Positions 1 through 5,485 of a stretch of 7,365 bases of DNA are shown here, piece after piece. This stretch comes from Chromatiales bacterium. GTDB lineage: Bacteria; Pseudomonadota; Gammaproteobacteria; Thiohalospirales; Thiohalospiraceae. A program made the translations under genes and the position numbers. The stretch lies in the NCBI GenBank assembly GCA_026984715.1, contig JALSRO010000436.1, positions 1 to 7,365 on the forward strand, in the 5' to 3' direction. Each line of letters opens with the position of its first letter. Position 1 is the stretch's first letter. A model generated the notes under the pieces. That model did no database searches and was not told where the DNA came from. It saw only the letters and a list, made by a program, of their open reading frames with translations.

Positions 1-34
1 AGATCACAAGCACTGATCGACCGATACCACGGCA

Positions 35-58
35 GGAACCGGAGCCCCCTCCGGTTCC
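35..58. terminator. Perfect 10-bp hairpin, possible terminator of a gene left of the window
   Basis: Positions 35-44 (GGAACCGGAG) are the exact reverse complement of 49-58, with a four-base CCCC loop, giving a very stable GC-rich stem. There is no T-tract on either side, so it is not a textbook intrinsic terminator. An upstream plus-strand gene could end at the TGA at 14-16, which would put this hairpin in the right place, but too little of such a gene is visible to confirm it. It could equally be a transcript-stabilising hairpin or part of the leader of the thioredoxin gene that follows. Confidence 0.35.
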
Positions 59-89
59 CCCGACCTGCCAATGAGCTGAGACAACCCGC

Positions 90-111
90 ATTGCCCCCTG
101 AAACAGGCAAT
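90..111 (+). other. Small inverted repeat in the leader of the TlpA-like gene
   Basis: ATTGCC (90-95) pairs with GGCAAT (106-111), and an alternative inner pairing CCTG/CAGG (97-100 with 104-107) is possible. The element ends seven bases before the Shine-Dalgarno GGAG at 118-121, so it would sit just upstream of the ribosome site in the mRNA. No function can be assigned, and a repeat this short can arise by chance. Confidence 0.2.
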
Positions 112-128
112 CCCTTTGGAGAACCGCA

Positions 129-644
129 ATGAAACGAAGCAGAAACCGGATCCTCTTCGCAATAGTCATTCCCATGCTGTTCGCTGCATCACAGAGCCTA
201 GCCGCCGGCACGGTTGGAGACAGAGCCCCGGACTTCTCCGCAACCACCCTCGAAGGAAAAGCACTCTCCCTGGCAGAGTACCGGGGGAAAACGCCGGTTT
301 ATCTGGTGTTCTGGGCCACCTGGTGCCCAAACTGCCTGAGAGAGATCCCGGAGATCAACGCACTACAGCAAAAGTTTGGTGATCGGATGGCCATCCTGAG
401 CATCAACGTCGGAATCAACGACTCCGCCGAAGCAGCCCGCGAATACAGAGAAGAGCACGGGATGAAATACCCTGTGGTATTCGATGAAGGAAGCAGGATC
501 AGCAGCAGGTACGCCATTGCGGGAACCCCTACCCAGCTGCTTATCGGCAGCGACGGCGTCATTCGCTACCGGAGCGCCAAAACACCCGCGGCTGCCGACA
601 TAGAAAAACACTGGAGCCAACTCTCCGCCAAAAGTCAGCATTGA
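129..644 (+). CDS. TlpA-like periplasmic thioredoxin-fold protein
   Basis: This 171-residue protein is an exported thiol-disulfide oxidoreductase of the TlpA/ResA/AhpC-TSA-Redoxin group. Residues 1-25 form a signal peptide: basic MKRSRNR, a hydrophobic stretch, and a probable signal peptidase I site after Ser-Leu-Ala25. The mature start VGDRAPDF is typical of the family. The active site is the WCPNC motif with Cys66 and Cys69, inside FWATWCPNC, and the cis-proline loop is GTPT with Pro134. The family usually reduces disulfides outside the cytoplasm, for example in cytochrome c maturation or copper delivery, but no partner gene lies nearby, so the substrate is unknown. The start at 129 is supported by GGAG at 118-121, seven bases upstream, and by the signal peptide. 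The gene stands alone and converges on the porin gene. The fold assignment is secure; the exact subfamily is not. Confidence 0.9.
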   Translation: MKRSRNRILFAIVIPMLFAASQSLAAGTVGDRAPDFSATTLEGKALSLAEYRGKTPVYLVFWATWCPNCLREIPEINALQQKFGDRMAILSINVGINDSAEAAREYREEHGMKYPVVFDEGSRISSRYAIAGTPTQLLIGSDGVIRYRSAKTPAAADIEKHWSQLSAKSQH

Positions 645-774
645 GGGTGCCCCTCCCCGCCGCCGGGAACGAGTCGTAGAACAGTGATATCCGGGCGTCG
701 CGAATACAGGGATGTACTGGAGCACAGGGCCGGTGCCTGCCTGAAGCCCCCAACCCTATGATATCCAATGACAG

Positions 775-838
775 GCCGTGGCGTGCCGGCCCGCAGCAAG
801 GCGAAGAACCGCCTTGCTGCGGGCCGGCACGCCACGGC
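775..838. repeat. Perfect 29-bp inverted repeat (long hairpin) between convergent genes
   Basis: The arm 775-803 is the exact reverse complement of 810-838, leaving a six-base loop AAGAAC at 804-809. The arms are very GC-rich, so the hairpin would be extremely stable in RNA or as a DNA cruciform. It lies between the end of the TlpA-like gene (644) and the end of the porin gene (880), which converge, so it could stop or protect both transcripts. No T-tract follows on either strand, so an ordinary intrinsic terminator is less likely. The right arm and its flank (809-845) recur at 5389-5425, which marks it as a REP-like or MITE-like dispersed repeat rather than a gene-specific structure. The rest of 645-879 shows no gene. 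Confidence 0.85.
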
Positions 839-879
839 TGAATACGGATTTGTTACCGGGTTAACAGCCCGCTTCCGGT

Positions 880-2088
880 TCAGAACTTGAGCTGACCCCA
901 GAGCCAGACCTTGTCGGTATCTGATCCCCAACCAGCTGGACCGCTATCCTTGCTGTAGCTGGCATACTTCAGACCGGCACTGTAGTTCTTGGTGAACTTC
1001 TTGGCCGCCAGCAGGTTGATTTCAGTACCGTAGTCATCGCTACCCTCGTCGGATGCATAGGCATGATAGACACCCAGCAGCTTGATGCCCATCGGCTTGC
1101 CACCGATGGAGAAGTAGTTGTCCACCAGACCTTTGGACGGCGTAGTGAGAAACTTGTCCGCCCAGCCGTTGAAGGCGTGCTTGGTGGCCAGAATGGTCTG
1201 GAAGGAATAGGTACCATCACCGCCCAGCTTTTCCTGGCCAATCTTTGCTGTTACTCCTGCATAGCTCCCCCCCAGCTCAAGCTTGGTATAGTTGGCATCA
1301 CGGCCGTCGTTGGCATCGGCATACTCACCCTGGTTGGCAAACTCCAGGTTGTAGAGCAGGTTGAAATCGTCGCTCAGCGCCTGTTTTCCAACAAAACGGA
1401 GACCAAGAGTCTGGCTATCCGCATCACCACTATCCTTCAGCAGATCCAGCAGGTAGGCATAGCCGGTAATCTTGCCGAAAGAGAACCCGTTGTAGCTGAC
1501 ATTCACCACATGGGACTGCGACGGAACCTCGGCACCCAAAATATTGTACGCGCGAGAAACAAAACCGTAGATGATGGTGGTGTCAGGGAGAGAGGTGTTG
1601 GCAACGACCAGCGCATCATACACCTGCTCGGTCTGCCGCCATCCGACATTGCCGACGAAGCGATCGTTGTCAATCTTGATTCGCTGACGCCCCACCTTGA
1701 AGAGGGTATCTGCGACACCGGTGTAGCTTACCCATGCCTGGTTGATACGGCTCAGTTCCGGATCAGCCACTTTTGCATAGTTTGTTTTGCCGTTGCCATA
1801 AGGCCCGGGGGAGAGATAATCATCACTACCCAGCGCAGAGGTATTGGTCATCTCGCCAAAGATCTTCCACCCCGCATAGTCCTGGGTGAGATAACCGAGG
1901 CGGGTGCGCAGTGTAACCGCGCTGGCATCCTTTGCTGCAGCATCGTCACTCACATTCTCCATGCGCAGGCGCATATCGAGGGTGGGCTTGCCGCCGGTAA
2001 TGGCATCGGTGAAGGTGTGCGCATAAGCCGCTGGTACCAACAAGAAAGCGGCACTTGCCAGCGCCAATCTATGTGTCTTTTTAACCAT
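880..2088 (-). CDS. Alginate-export-type outer-membrane porin
   Basis: This 402-residue protein is predicted to be an outer-membrane beta-barrel. It begins with a signal peptide (basic MVKKTHR, hydrophobic core, probable cleavage after Ala-Tyr-Ala23). The rest alternates short aromatic-rich strands with polar, Gly/Asp-rich turns, and it ends in WLWGQLKF with the terminal Phe expected of a BAM-recognised barrel. The region around residues 132-152 (VGRQRIKIDNDRF, then a WRQ motif) resembles the alginate_exp porin family. Members transport diverse anionic or small solutes and most are uncharacterised, so alginate itself is not implied, and no polysaccharide genes are nearby. The start is supported by AGGAG at 2101-2097, eight bases before the ATG; a second AGGAG at 2095-2091 is too close to serve. 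Upstream lies an FNR-type promoter. Porin identity is firm, substrate unknown. Confidence 0.8.
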   Translation of the reverse strand: MVKKTHRLALASAAFLLVPAAYAHTFTDAITGGKPTLDMRLRMENVSDDAAAKDASAVTLRTRLGYLTQDYAGWKIFGEMTNTSALGSDDYLSPGPYGNGKTNYAKVADPELSRINQAWVSYTGVADTLFKVGRQRIKIDNDRFVGNVGWRQTEQVYDALVVANTSLPDTTIIYGFVSRAYNILGAEVPSQSHVVNVSYNGFSFGKITGYAYLLDLLKDSGDADSQTLGLRFVGKQALSDDFNLLYNLEFANQGEYADANDGRDANYTKLELGGSYAGVTAKIGQEKLGGDGTYSFQTILATKHAFNGWADKFLTTPSKGLVDNYFSIGGKPMGIKLLGVYHAYASDEGSDDYGTEINLLAAKKFTKNYSAGLKYASYSKDSGPAGWGSDTDKVWLWGQLKF

Positions 2089-2171
2089 TGCTCCTACTCC
2101 TGATGTAATTTACCCAAAATCCAGATTTGTAACTGCAAGCCGATGAAAACAGGACTCCAGCCGTGGGCCAA

Positions 2172-2213
2172 ACAATACGCACCACCTGAAAAACCGGCCT
2201 TGATGTGCGTCAA
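2172..2213 (-). promoter_or_regulatory. Candidate class II FNR/ANR-dependent promoter of the porin gene
   Basis: Read on the minus strand, TTGACGCACATCAA (2213-2200) matches the FNR consensus TTGAT-N4-ATCAA at nine of ten defined bases. Exactly 22 bases downstream lies TATTGT (2177-2172), a four-of-six -10 hexamer with the key first T, second A and final T. That spacing puts the box centre at -41.5 for a start near 2165, the standard position for FNR activation, and leaves a leader of about 77 bases before the porin ATG. The box and spacing are seen directly; oxygen-responsive control is inferred. No FNR gene is in the window. Confidence 0.55.
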
Positions 2214-2218
2214 TTATA
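2213..2218 (-). promoter_or_regulatory. Perfect TATAAT hexamer adjoining the FNR-type box
   Basis: On the minus strand positions 2218-2213 read TATAAT, the exact sigma-70 -10 consensus. The -35 position 17 bases upstream (AACAAT region) is poor. If this is a real -10, transcription would start near 2206, in the middle of the FNR-type box, so a bound regulator would block it. It may be a second promoter of the porin gene or a chance AT-rich match. Confidence 0.3.
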
Positions 2219-2236
2219 GTACACTTCCTGCAACCA

Positions 2237-2253
2237 TTGTTGTACCAGAACAA
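2237..2253. promoter_or_regulatory. Short operator-like inverted repeat upstream of the porin promoter
   Basis: TTGTT (2237-2241) and AACAA (2249-2253) form a perfect 5-7-5 inverted repeat. It is centred about 80 bases upstream of the inferred start at 2165. This could be a binding site for a dimeric regulator, but no regulator gene is adjacent and the arms are short, so it may be chance. Confidence 0.2.
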
Positions 2254-2331
2254 CAGGCGACTCTCTCCGGAGCGGAAGGATCGAGTAGCAGACCACGAGG
2301 CAACGACACATCCCTGATGGCTGCACAATGG

Positions 2332-2348
2332 GCCTCTGGAGGAGAGGC
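2332..2348. terminator. Small hairpin downstream of uvrB, weak terminator candidate
   Basis: GCCTCT (2332-2337) pairs perfectly with AGAGGC (2343-2348) across a five-base loop. It lies 35 bases beyond the uvrB stop in the direction of uvrB transcription. No T-run follows on the minus strand, so intrinsic termination is doubtful. The rest of the 294-base gap 2089-2382 contains the porin promoter elements and no recognisable gene. Confidence 0.25.
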
Positions 2349-2382
2349 GTGGACCGTTTCGACGATAGGGGCACGGGCCGTG

Positions 2383-4401
2383 TCACCGCTCCACCACCAA
2401 TCCGAGATTCTGCTCTTCCAGCACCTTGATTTGGTCCCGCAGCTGTGCTGCCTGCTCAAATTCGAGATCCTGCGCATGCTGAAACATCCGCTGCTCGAGC
2501 TCTTTTATTCTGCTGGCAAGCTGCTCCCCCGAAAGCGCGGCGTACTCTATCAGCTCGTCGGCCACTTTGGCGTACTGGCCGGGGGAACCGGGCGCCCCGG
2601 GATAGGCGCCCTCCATGATGTCATGCACCTTCTTGCTGATCCCCCTGGGGGTGATACCGTGCTGTTCATTGAAGGCGATCTGCTTGCGGCGGCGCCGTTC
2701 GGTCTCGTCGATGGCGCGGCGCATGGAGCCGGTGATGGTCTCGGCATAGAGGATCGCCTTGCCGTTGAGATTGCGCGCGGCGCGGCCTATGGTCTGGATC
2801 AGGGAGCGGTCGGAACGCAGGAACCCCTCCTTGTCGGCGTCCAGGATGGCGACCAGAGATACCTCGGGCATGTCCAGTCCCTCGCGCAGCAGGTTGATCC
2901 CCACCAGGACATCGAACTCCCCGAGGCGCAGGTCGCGGATGATCTCCACCCGCTCCACGGTGTCGATGTCGGAGTGCATGTAGCGCACCCGCACGCCGTG
3001 CTCGGCCAGATAGTCGGTGAGATCCTCCGCCATGCGCTTGGTCAGGGTGGTGACCAGCACCCGTTCGCCGAGCTGTGCACGCTCGTGGATCTCGGAGAGC
3101 AGATCGTCCACCTGGGTGGTGGCGGGACGCACCTCGATCTCGGGATCCAGCAGGCCGGTGGGGCGCACCACCTGCTCCACTATCTGGCCGGAGTGCTGCT
3201 CCTCGTACTGCGCGGGGGTGGCGGAGACGAAGATGGCCTGCGGCATCAGGCGCTCGAACTCCTCGAAGCGCAACGGCCGGTTGTCCAGCGCCGAGGGGAG
3301 CCGGAAGCCGTACTCAACCAGGTTCTCCTTGCGCGAGCGGTCCCCCTTGTACATGCCGCCGATCTGGGGGATGGTCACATGGCTCTCGTCCACGATCATC
3401 AGGGAGTCCGGCGGCAGGTACTCCATCAGGGTGGGGGGCGGCTCGCCGGCGCTGCGGCCGGAGAGGTAGCGGGAGTAGTTCTCGATGCCGGAGCAGTAGC
3501 CCAGCTCCTGCATCATCTCGATGTCGAAACGGGTGCGCTGTTCGAGGCGCTGCGCCTCCACCAGCCGGTTCTGCGCCCGCAGCTGTTCGAGGCGCTCCCG
3601 CAGCTCCTGCTTGATCTGCTCGATGGCATCCAGGATGGTCTGGCGCGGCGTGACGTAGTGGGACTTGGGGTAGATGGTGATGCGCGGCACCCTGCGCAGC
3701 AGCTCTCCGCTGAGCGGGTCGAACCAGGAGAGCGACTCCACCTCGTCGTCGAACAGCTCGATGCGTACCGCTTCACGCTCCGACTCCGCCGGGAAGATGT
3801 CGATCACCTCGCCACGCACCCGGTAGGTGGCGCGGCGCAGCTCCACGTCGTTGCGGGTGTACTGCAGCTCCGCCAGGCGGCGCAGGATGCGGCGCTGATC
3901 CACCAGCTCGCCACGCGACAGGTGCAGCATCATGCTCAGGTAGGATTGCGGATCCCCCAGACCGTAGATGGCCGACACGGTGGCCACGATGATGGTGTCG
4001 CGCCGCTCCAAGATCGCCTTGGTGGCGGAGAGGCGCATCTGCTCGATGTGCTCGTTGATGGAGGCATCCTTCTCGATGAAGGTGTCCGAGGCGGGAACAT
4101 AGGCCTCCGGCTGGTAGTAGTCGTAGTAGGAGACGAAATACTCCACCGCGTTGTGCGGGAAGAACTCCTTGAACTCACCATAGAGCTGCGCCGCCAGCGT
4201 CTTGTTGTGCGCCATGATGATGGTGGGGCGCTGCAGCTGCTGGATGACGTTGGCGATGGTGTAGGTCTTGCCGCTGCCGGTCACCCCGAGCAGGGTCTGG
4301 CCGGCCAGGCCGGCCTGCAGCCCCTCCACCAGGTGGCGGATCGCTTCGGGCTGATCGCCGGCGGGCTCGAACGGGGCATTCAGCTGGAAGGGTCGCGACA
4401 T
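2383..4401 (-). CDS. uvrB: UvrABC excinuclease subunit B
   Basis: UvrB is the damage-verifying helicase-like subunit of nucleotide excision repair. UvrA loads it at lesions, it inserts a beta-hairpin between the strands, and it recruits UvrC for incision. At 672 residues it is close to the usual length (673 in E. coli). Visible landmarks are the Walker A motif GVTGSGKT with Lys45, the aromatic beta-hairpin segment [16 protein letters not shown] near residues 88-105, the Walker B-type [12 protein letters not shown] near 338, helicase motif [11 protein letters not shown] near 540, and a C-terminal UVR coiled-coil (about 631-665, [12 protein letters not shown]) that contacts UvrC. The start MSRPFQLN aligns with the E. 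coli start MSKPFKLN as I recall it, although the Shine-Dalgarno is weak. No LexA box of the CTGT-N8-ACAG type is visible upstream, where an IS remnant sits, so damage induction cannot be read from the sequence. It may be co-transcribed with rfaH. Confidence 0.98.
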   Translation of the reverse strand: MSRPFQLNAPFEPAGDQPEAIRHLVEGLQAGLAGQTLLGVTGSGKTYTIANVIQQLQRPTIIMAHNKTLAAQLYGEFKEFFPHNAVEYFVSYYDYYQPEAYVPASDTFIEKDASINEHIEQMRLSATKAILERRDTIIVATVSAIYGLGDPQSYLSMMLHLSRGELVDQRRILRRLAELQYTRNDVELRRATYRVRGEVIDIFPAESEREAVRIELFDDEVESLSWFDPLSGELLRRVPRITIYPKSHYVTPRQTILDAIEQIKQELRERLEQLRAQNRLVEAQRLEQRTRFDIEMMQELGYCSGIENYSRYLSGRSAGEPPPTLMEYLPPDSLMIVDESHVTIPQIGGMYKGDRSRKENLVEYGFRLPSALDNRPLRFEEFERLMPQAIFVSATPAQYEEQHSGQIVEQVVRPTGLLDPEIEVRPATTQVDDLLSEIHERAQLGERVLVTTLTKRMAEDLTDYLAEHGVRVRYMHSDIDTVERVEIIRDLRLGEFDVLVGINLLREGLDMPEVSLVAILDADKEGFLRSDRSLIQTIGRAARNLNGKAILYAETITGSMRRAIDETERRRRKQIAFNEQHGITPRGISKKVHDIMEGAYPGAPGSPGQYAKVADELIEYAALSGEQLASRIKELEQRMFQHAQDLEFEQAAQLRDQIKVLEEQNLGLVVER

Positions 4402-4440
4402 GGCTGGCTATCAGAAGTCCAATGCAAAGCTGCCGATGAG

Positions 4441-4519
4441 ATGGTCTCCTCCCTCATACGGCGTCTTACTGCGCCGGGATGGGATTTCCATCAACAAAAA
4501 GCGGAAAGCAAGAGACCAT
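4441..4519. repeat. 8-bp inverted repeat enclosing a small hairpin, at the start of the IS remnant
   Basis: ATGGTCTC (4441-4448) is the reverse complement of GAGACCAT (4512-4519). The second arm overlaps the start codon of the transposase remnant. Inside lies a five-base-pair hairpin, CGGCG (4459-4463) with CGCCG (4472-4476). The stretch probably belongs to the non-coding left end of the decayed IS110-family element, but the element boundary cannot be placed from this copy alone. Confidence 0.3.
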
Positions 4520-4605
4520 GAGCAAGATTACAACGATTGGGCTGGATTTGGCAAAGCATGTTTTTCCACGTAGTGTGTTGCGACGCGCGGGGCAAACAGC
4601 GCTCC
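4518..4605 (+). pseudogene. Truncated, frameshifted N-terminus of an IS110-family transposase
   Basis: The ATG at 4518 begins MSKITTIGLDLAKHVF, the characteristic start of IS110-family (DEDD) transposases, including the first catalytic aspartate in GLDLAK. The match continues in the next frame as HVVCCDARGKQ. The two halves join if one T is removed from the five-T run at 4561-4565, so the remnant carries a one-base insertion. Unshifted, translation stops at the TAA at 4614. After about 4600 the resemblance ends, and only some 30 codons remain of a protein normally over 300 residues. No right end or further transposase fragment is seen before rfaH ends at 4638. The remnant lies head-to-head with uvrB and cannot be functional. 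The family call rests on recognition of the N-terminal motif. Confidence 0.8.
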
Positions 4606-4637
4606 CGGGTCAATAACAACAACAGTCCCAAACCGGT

Positions 4638-5141
4638 TCATCCAGCGGCTACGACCTGCTCTCGTCTCAACGTCACCCGACTCTGCTCCCCCAGCACATT
4701 GAGCAGGATGACAACCCGCTCCTCAGCGCTGCGTTTGTAGAACACACCGGACAGCCCGGCAAAAGGGCCATCGATTATATCCACCCGATCCCCCTTTTTC
4801 GGCTCGGGAAGCAGTTCGAAATAGAGCCCGGAGGGGTCACTGGCAGACTCCCTCAATAACCGGATAACATCATCGGGCACCGTGGCCGGCTCGTTGCCGA
4901 ACCGGACCAGCTGGCTCACCCCCTTGGTATAGGCGATGGCAGAGATATTGTCGTGCCCCACCTCCAGATGCACAAACAGGTAACGGGGAAACATGGCCTC
5001 GATGGTCCTGACCCGTTTATAGCGACGAATCCGTTCAAGACAGATCCTCGGACAGTAGGTATCGAACCCCTGCCTGGCGAGATTCTCTTCGGCAACAGCC
5101 TCTCTCCGCGGTTTGGTATGGACGACGAACCACTGCCTCAT
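4638..5141 (-). CDS. rfaH: RfaH-type transcription antiterminator (NusG paralogue)
   Basis: This 167-residue protein is a specialised NusG paralogue. RfaH binds RNA polymerase paused at an ops element and reduces pausing and Rho termination in long operons such as those for LPS, capsule or conjugation. The N-terminal NGN domain covers about residues 1-100: MRQWFVVHTKPRRE at the start, MFPRYLFVHL in the middle, then KGVSQLVRFGNEPATVPDD, closely resembling the RfaH rather than the NusG pattern. The C-terminal KOW domain spans about 113-167, with KKGDRVDIIDGPFAGLSGVF. E. coli RfaH has 162 residues. An AGGAGG at 5154-5149, seven bases before the ATG, fixes the start. A candidate promoter with a consensus -35 lies upstream. 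No polysaccharide operon is in view, so its targets lie elsewhere. NusG itself is unlikely because the usual secE neighbour is absent. Confidence 0.9.
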   Translation of the reverse strand: MRQWFVVHTKPRREAVAEENLARQGFDTYCPRICLERIRRYKRVRTIEAMFPRYLFVHLEVGHDNISAIAYTKGVSQLVRFGNEPATVPDDVIRLLRESASDPSGLYFELLPEPKKGDRVDIIDGPFAGLSGVFYKRSAEERVVILLNVLGEQSRVTLRREQVVAAG

Positions 5142-5198
5142 GATTGAACCTCCTGAAATCGCGCTTGTTCACCACTATCCTGTGGAAAAGCAGCCTCA

Positions 5199-5243
5199 CC
5201 CCGCTAGAAAGGGGATCGCCGTGGCACACCATCGGATCACCCC
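5199..5243 (-). other. Foldable segment in the rfaH leader
   Basis: In the leader transcript (minus strand), GGGG at 5243-5240 and GATC at 5238-5235 can pair with GATCCCC at 5217-5211, enclosing a small TGG/CCA stem. The same CCCC (5214-5211) can instead pair with GGGG at 5202-5199. The two pairings exclude each other. No known riboswitch family is recognised and no T-tract follows, so regulation by alternative folding is only a possibility. Confidence 0.25.
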
Positions 5244-5312
5244 GGGGGAATTGCATCTTCCGGCTCCGCAGCGGGAAAAGGTCATGGATGGACTTCCCCG
5301 ACATGGCCATCA

Positions 5313-5364
5313 AGAATCGTGATTTACCGTATCGTTGTCAACTACTATTTCATCTCTTTTTTTT
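5313..5364 (-). promoter_or_regulatory. Candidate sigma-70 promoter for rfaH
   Basis: On the minus strand TTGACA (5341-5336) is a perfect -35 hexamer. A weak -10, GATTCT (5318-5313), follows after 17 bases. Upstream of the -35, at 5364-5357, is a run of eight A's within an AT-rich stretch, positioned like an UP element. Transcription would start near 5306 and give a leader of roughly 165 bases before the rfaH ATG. The rest of the 344-base gap 5142-5485 holds the foldable leader, a dispersed repeat and no recognisable gene. Confidence 0.4.
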
Positions 5365-5388
5365 ATCAACCCGGCAGCAACATATGTC

Positions 5389-5425
5389 GTATTCAGCCGT
5401 GGCGCACCGGTTCGCAGCAAGGCGG
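5389..5425 (+). repeat. Second copy of the dispersed repeat unit (single arm)
   Basis: This 37-base stretch, beginning GTATTCAGCCGTGGCG and ending CGCAGCAAGGCGG, matches the minus strand of 809-845 at 33 of 37 positions. All four differences fall in the central eight bases, and all are transitions. Unlike the first copy it has no matching inverted arm beside it. Its local context forms a smaller structure, GGCGGC (5421-5426) with GCCGCC (5432-5437), inside a GTGGC/GCCAC pair (5399-5403 and 5441-5445). It sits downstream of the rlmKL stop. Confidence 0.75.
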
Positions 5426-5485
5426 CCCATCGCCGCCGTAGCCACTATACAGCAAGATGGGATAACGCAGCCTGCGATCCACCCA

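Noticed and set aside
2..16. Possible end of an upstream plus-strand gene (GAT CAC AAG CAC TGA)
   Set aside because: Only four codons would be visible, so the TGA cannot be told from a chance stop. It is mentioned only as context for the hairpin at 35-58.
643..655. Five-base-pair hairpin GAGGG/CCCTC overlapping the stop of the TlpA-like gene
   Set aside because: The stem is short, the loop has only three bases and no T-tract follows. It is not distinguishable from chance in GC-rich sequence.
1063..2103. Plus-strand open frame of 346 codons antisense to the porin gene
   Set aside because: It has no family features and no Shine-Dalgarno support. The porin on the opposite strand has a signal peptide, barrel pattern, terminal Phe and a good ribosome site.
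2143..4521. Very long plus-strand open frame of 792 codons antisense to uvrB
   Set aside because: It is the mirror of a highly conserved GC-rich gene. Its translation is Leu/Gly/His/Val-rich low-complexity sequence with no recognisable motif, and uvrB on the other strand is unmistakable.
4402..4637. Search for a LexA (SOS) operator upstream of uvrB
   Set aside because: No CTGT-N8-ACAG-like sequence was found on either strand. The stretch is largely IS remnant, so no regulatory call is made.
5035..5313. Minus-strand open frame of 92 codons overlapping the rfaH leader and start
   Set aside because: It has no recognisable domain and overlaps the start of rfaH in another frame. A regulatory leader peptide cannot be excluded but nothing supports it.
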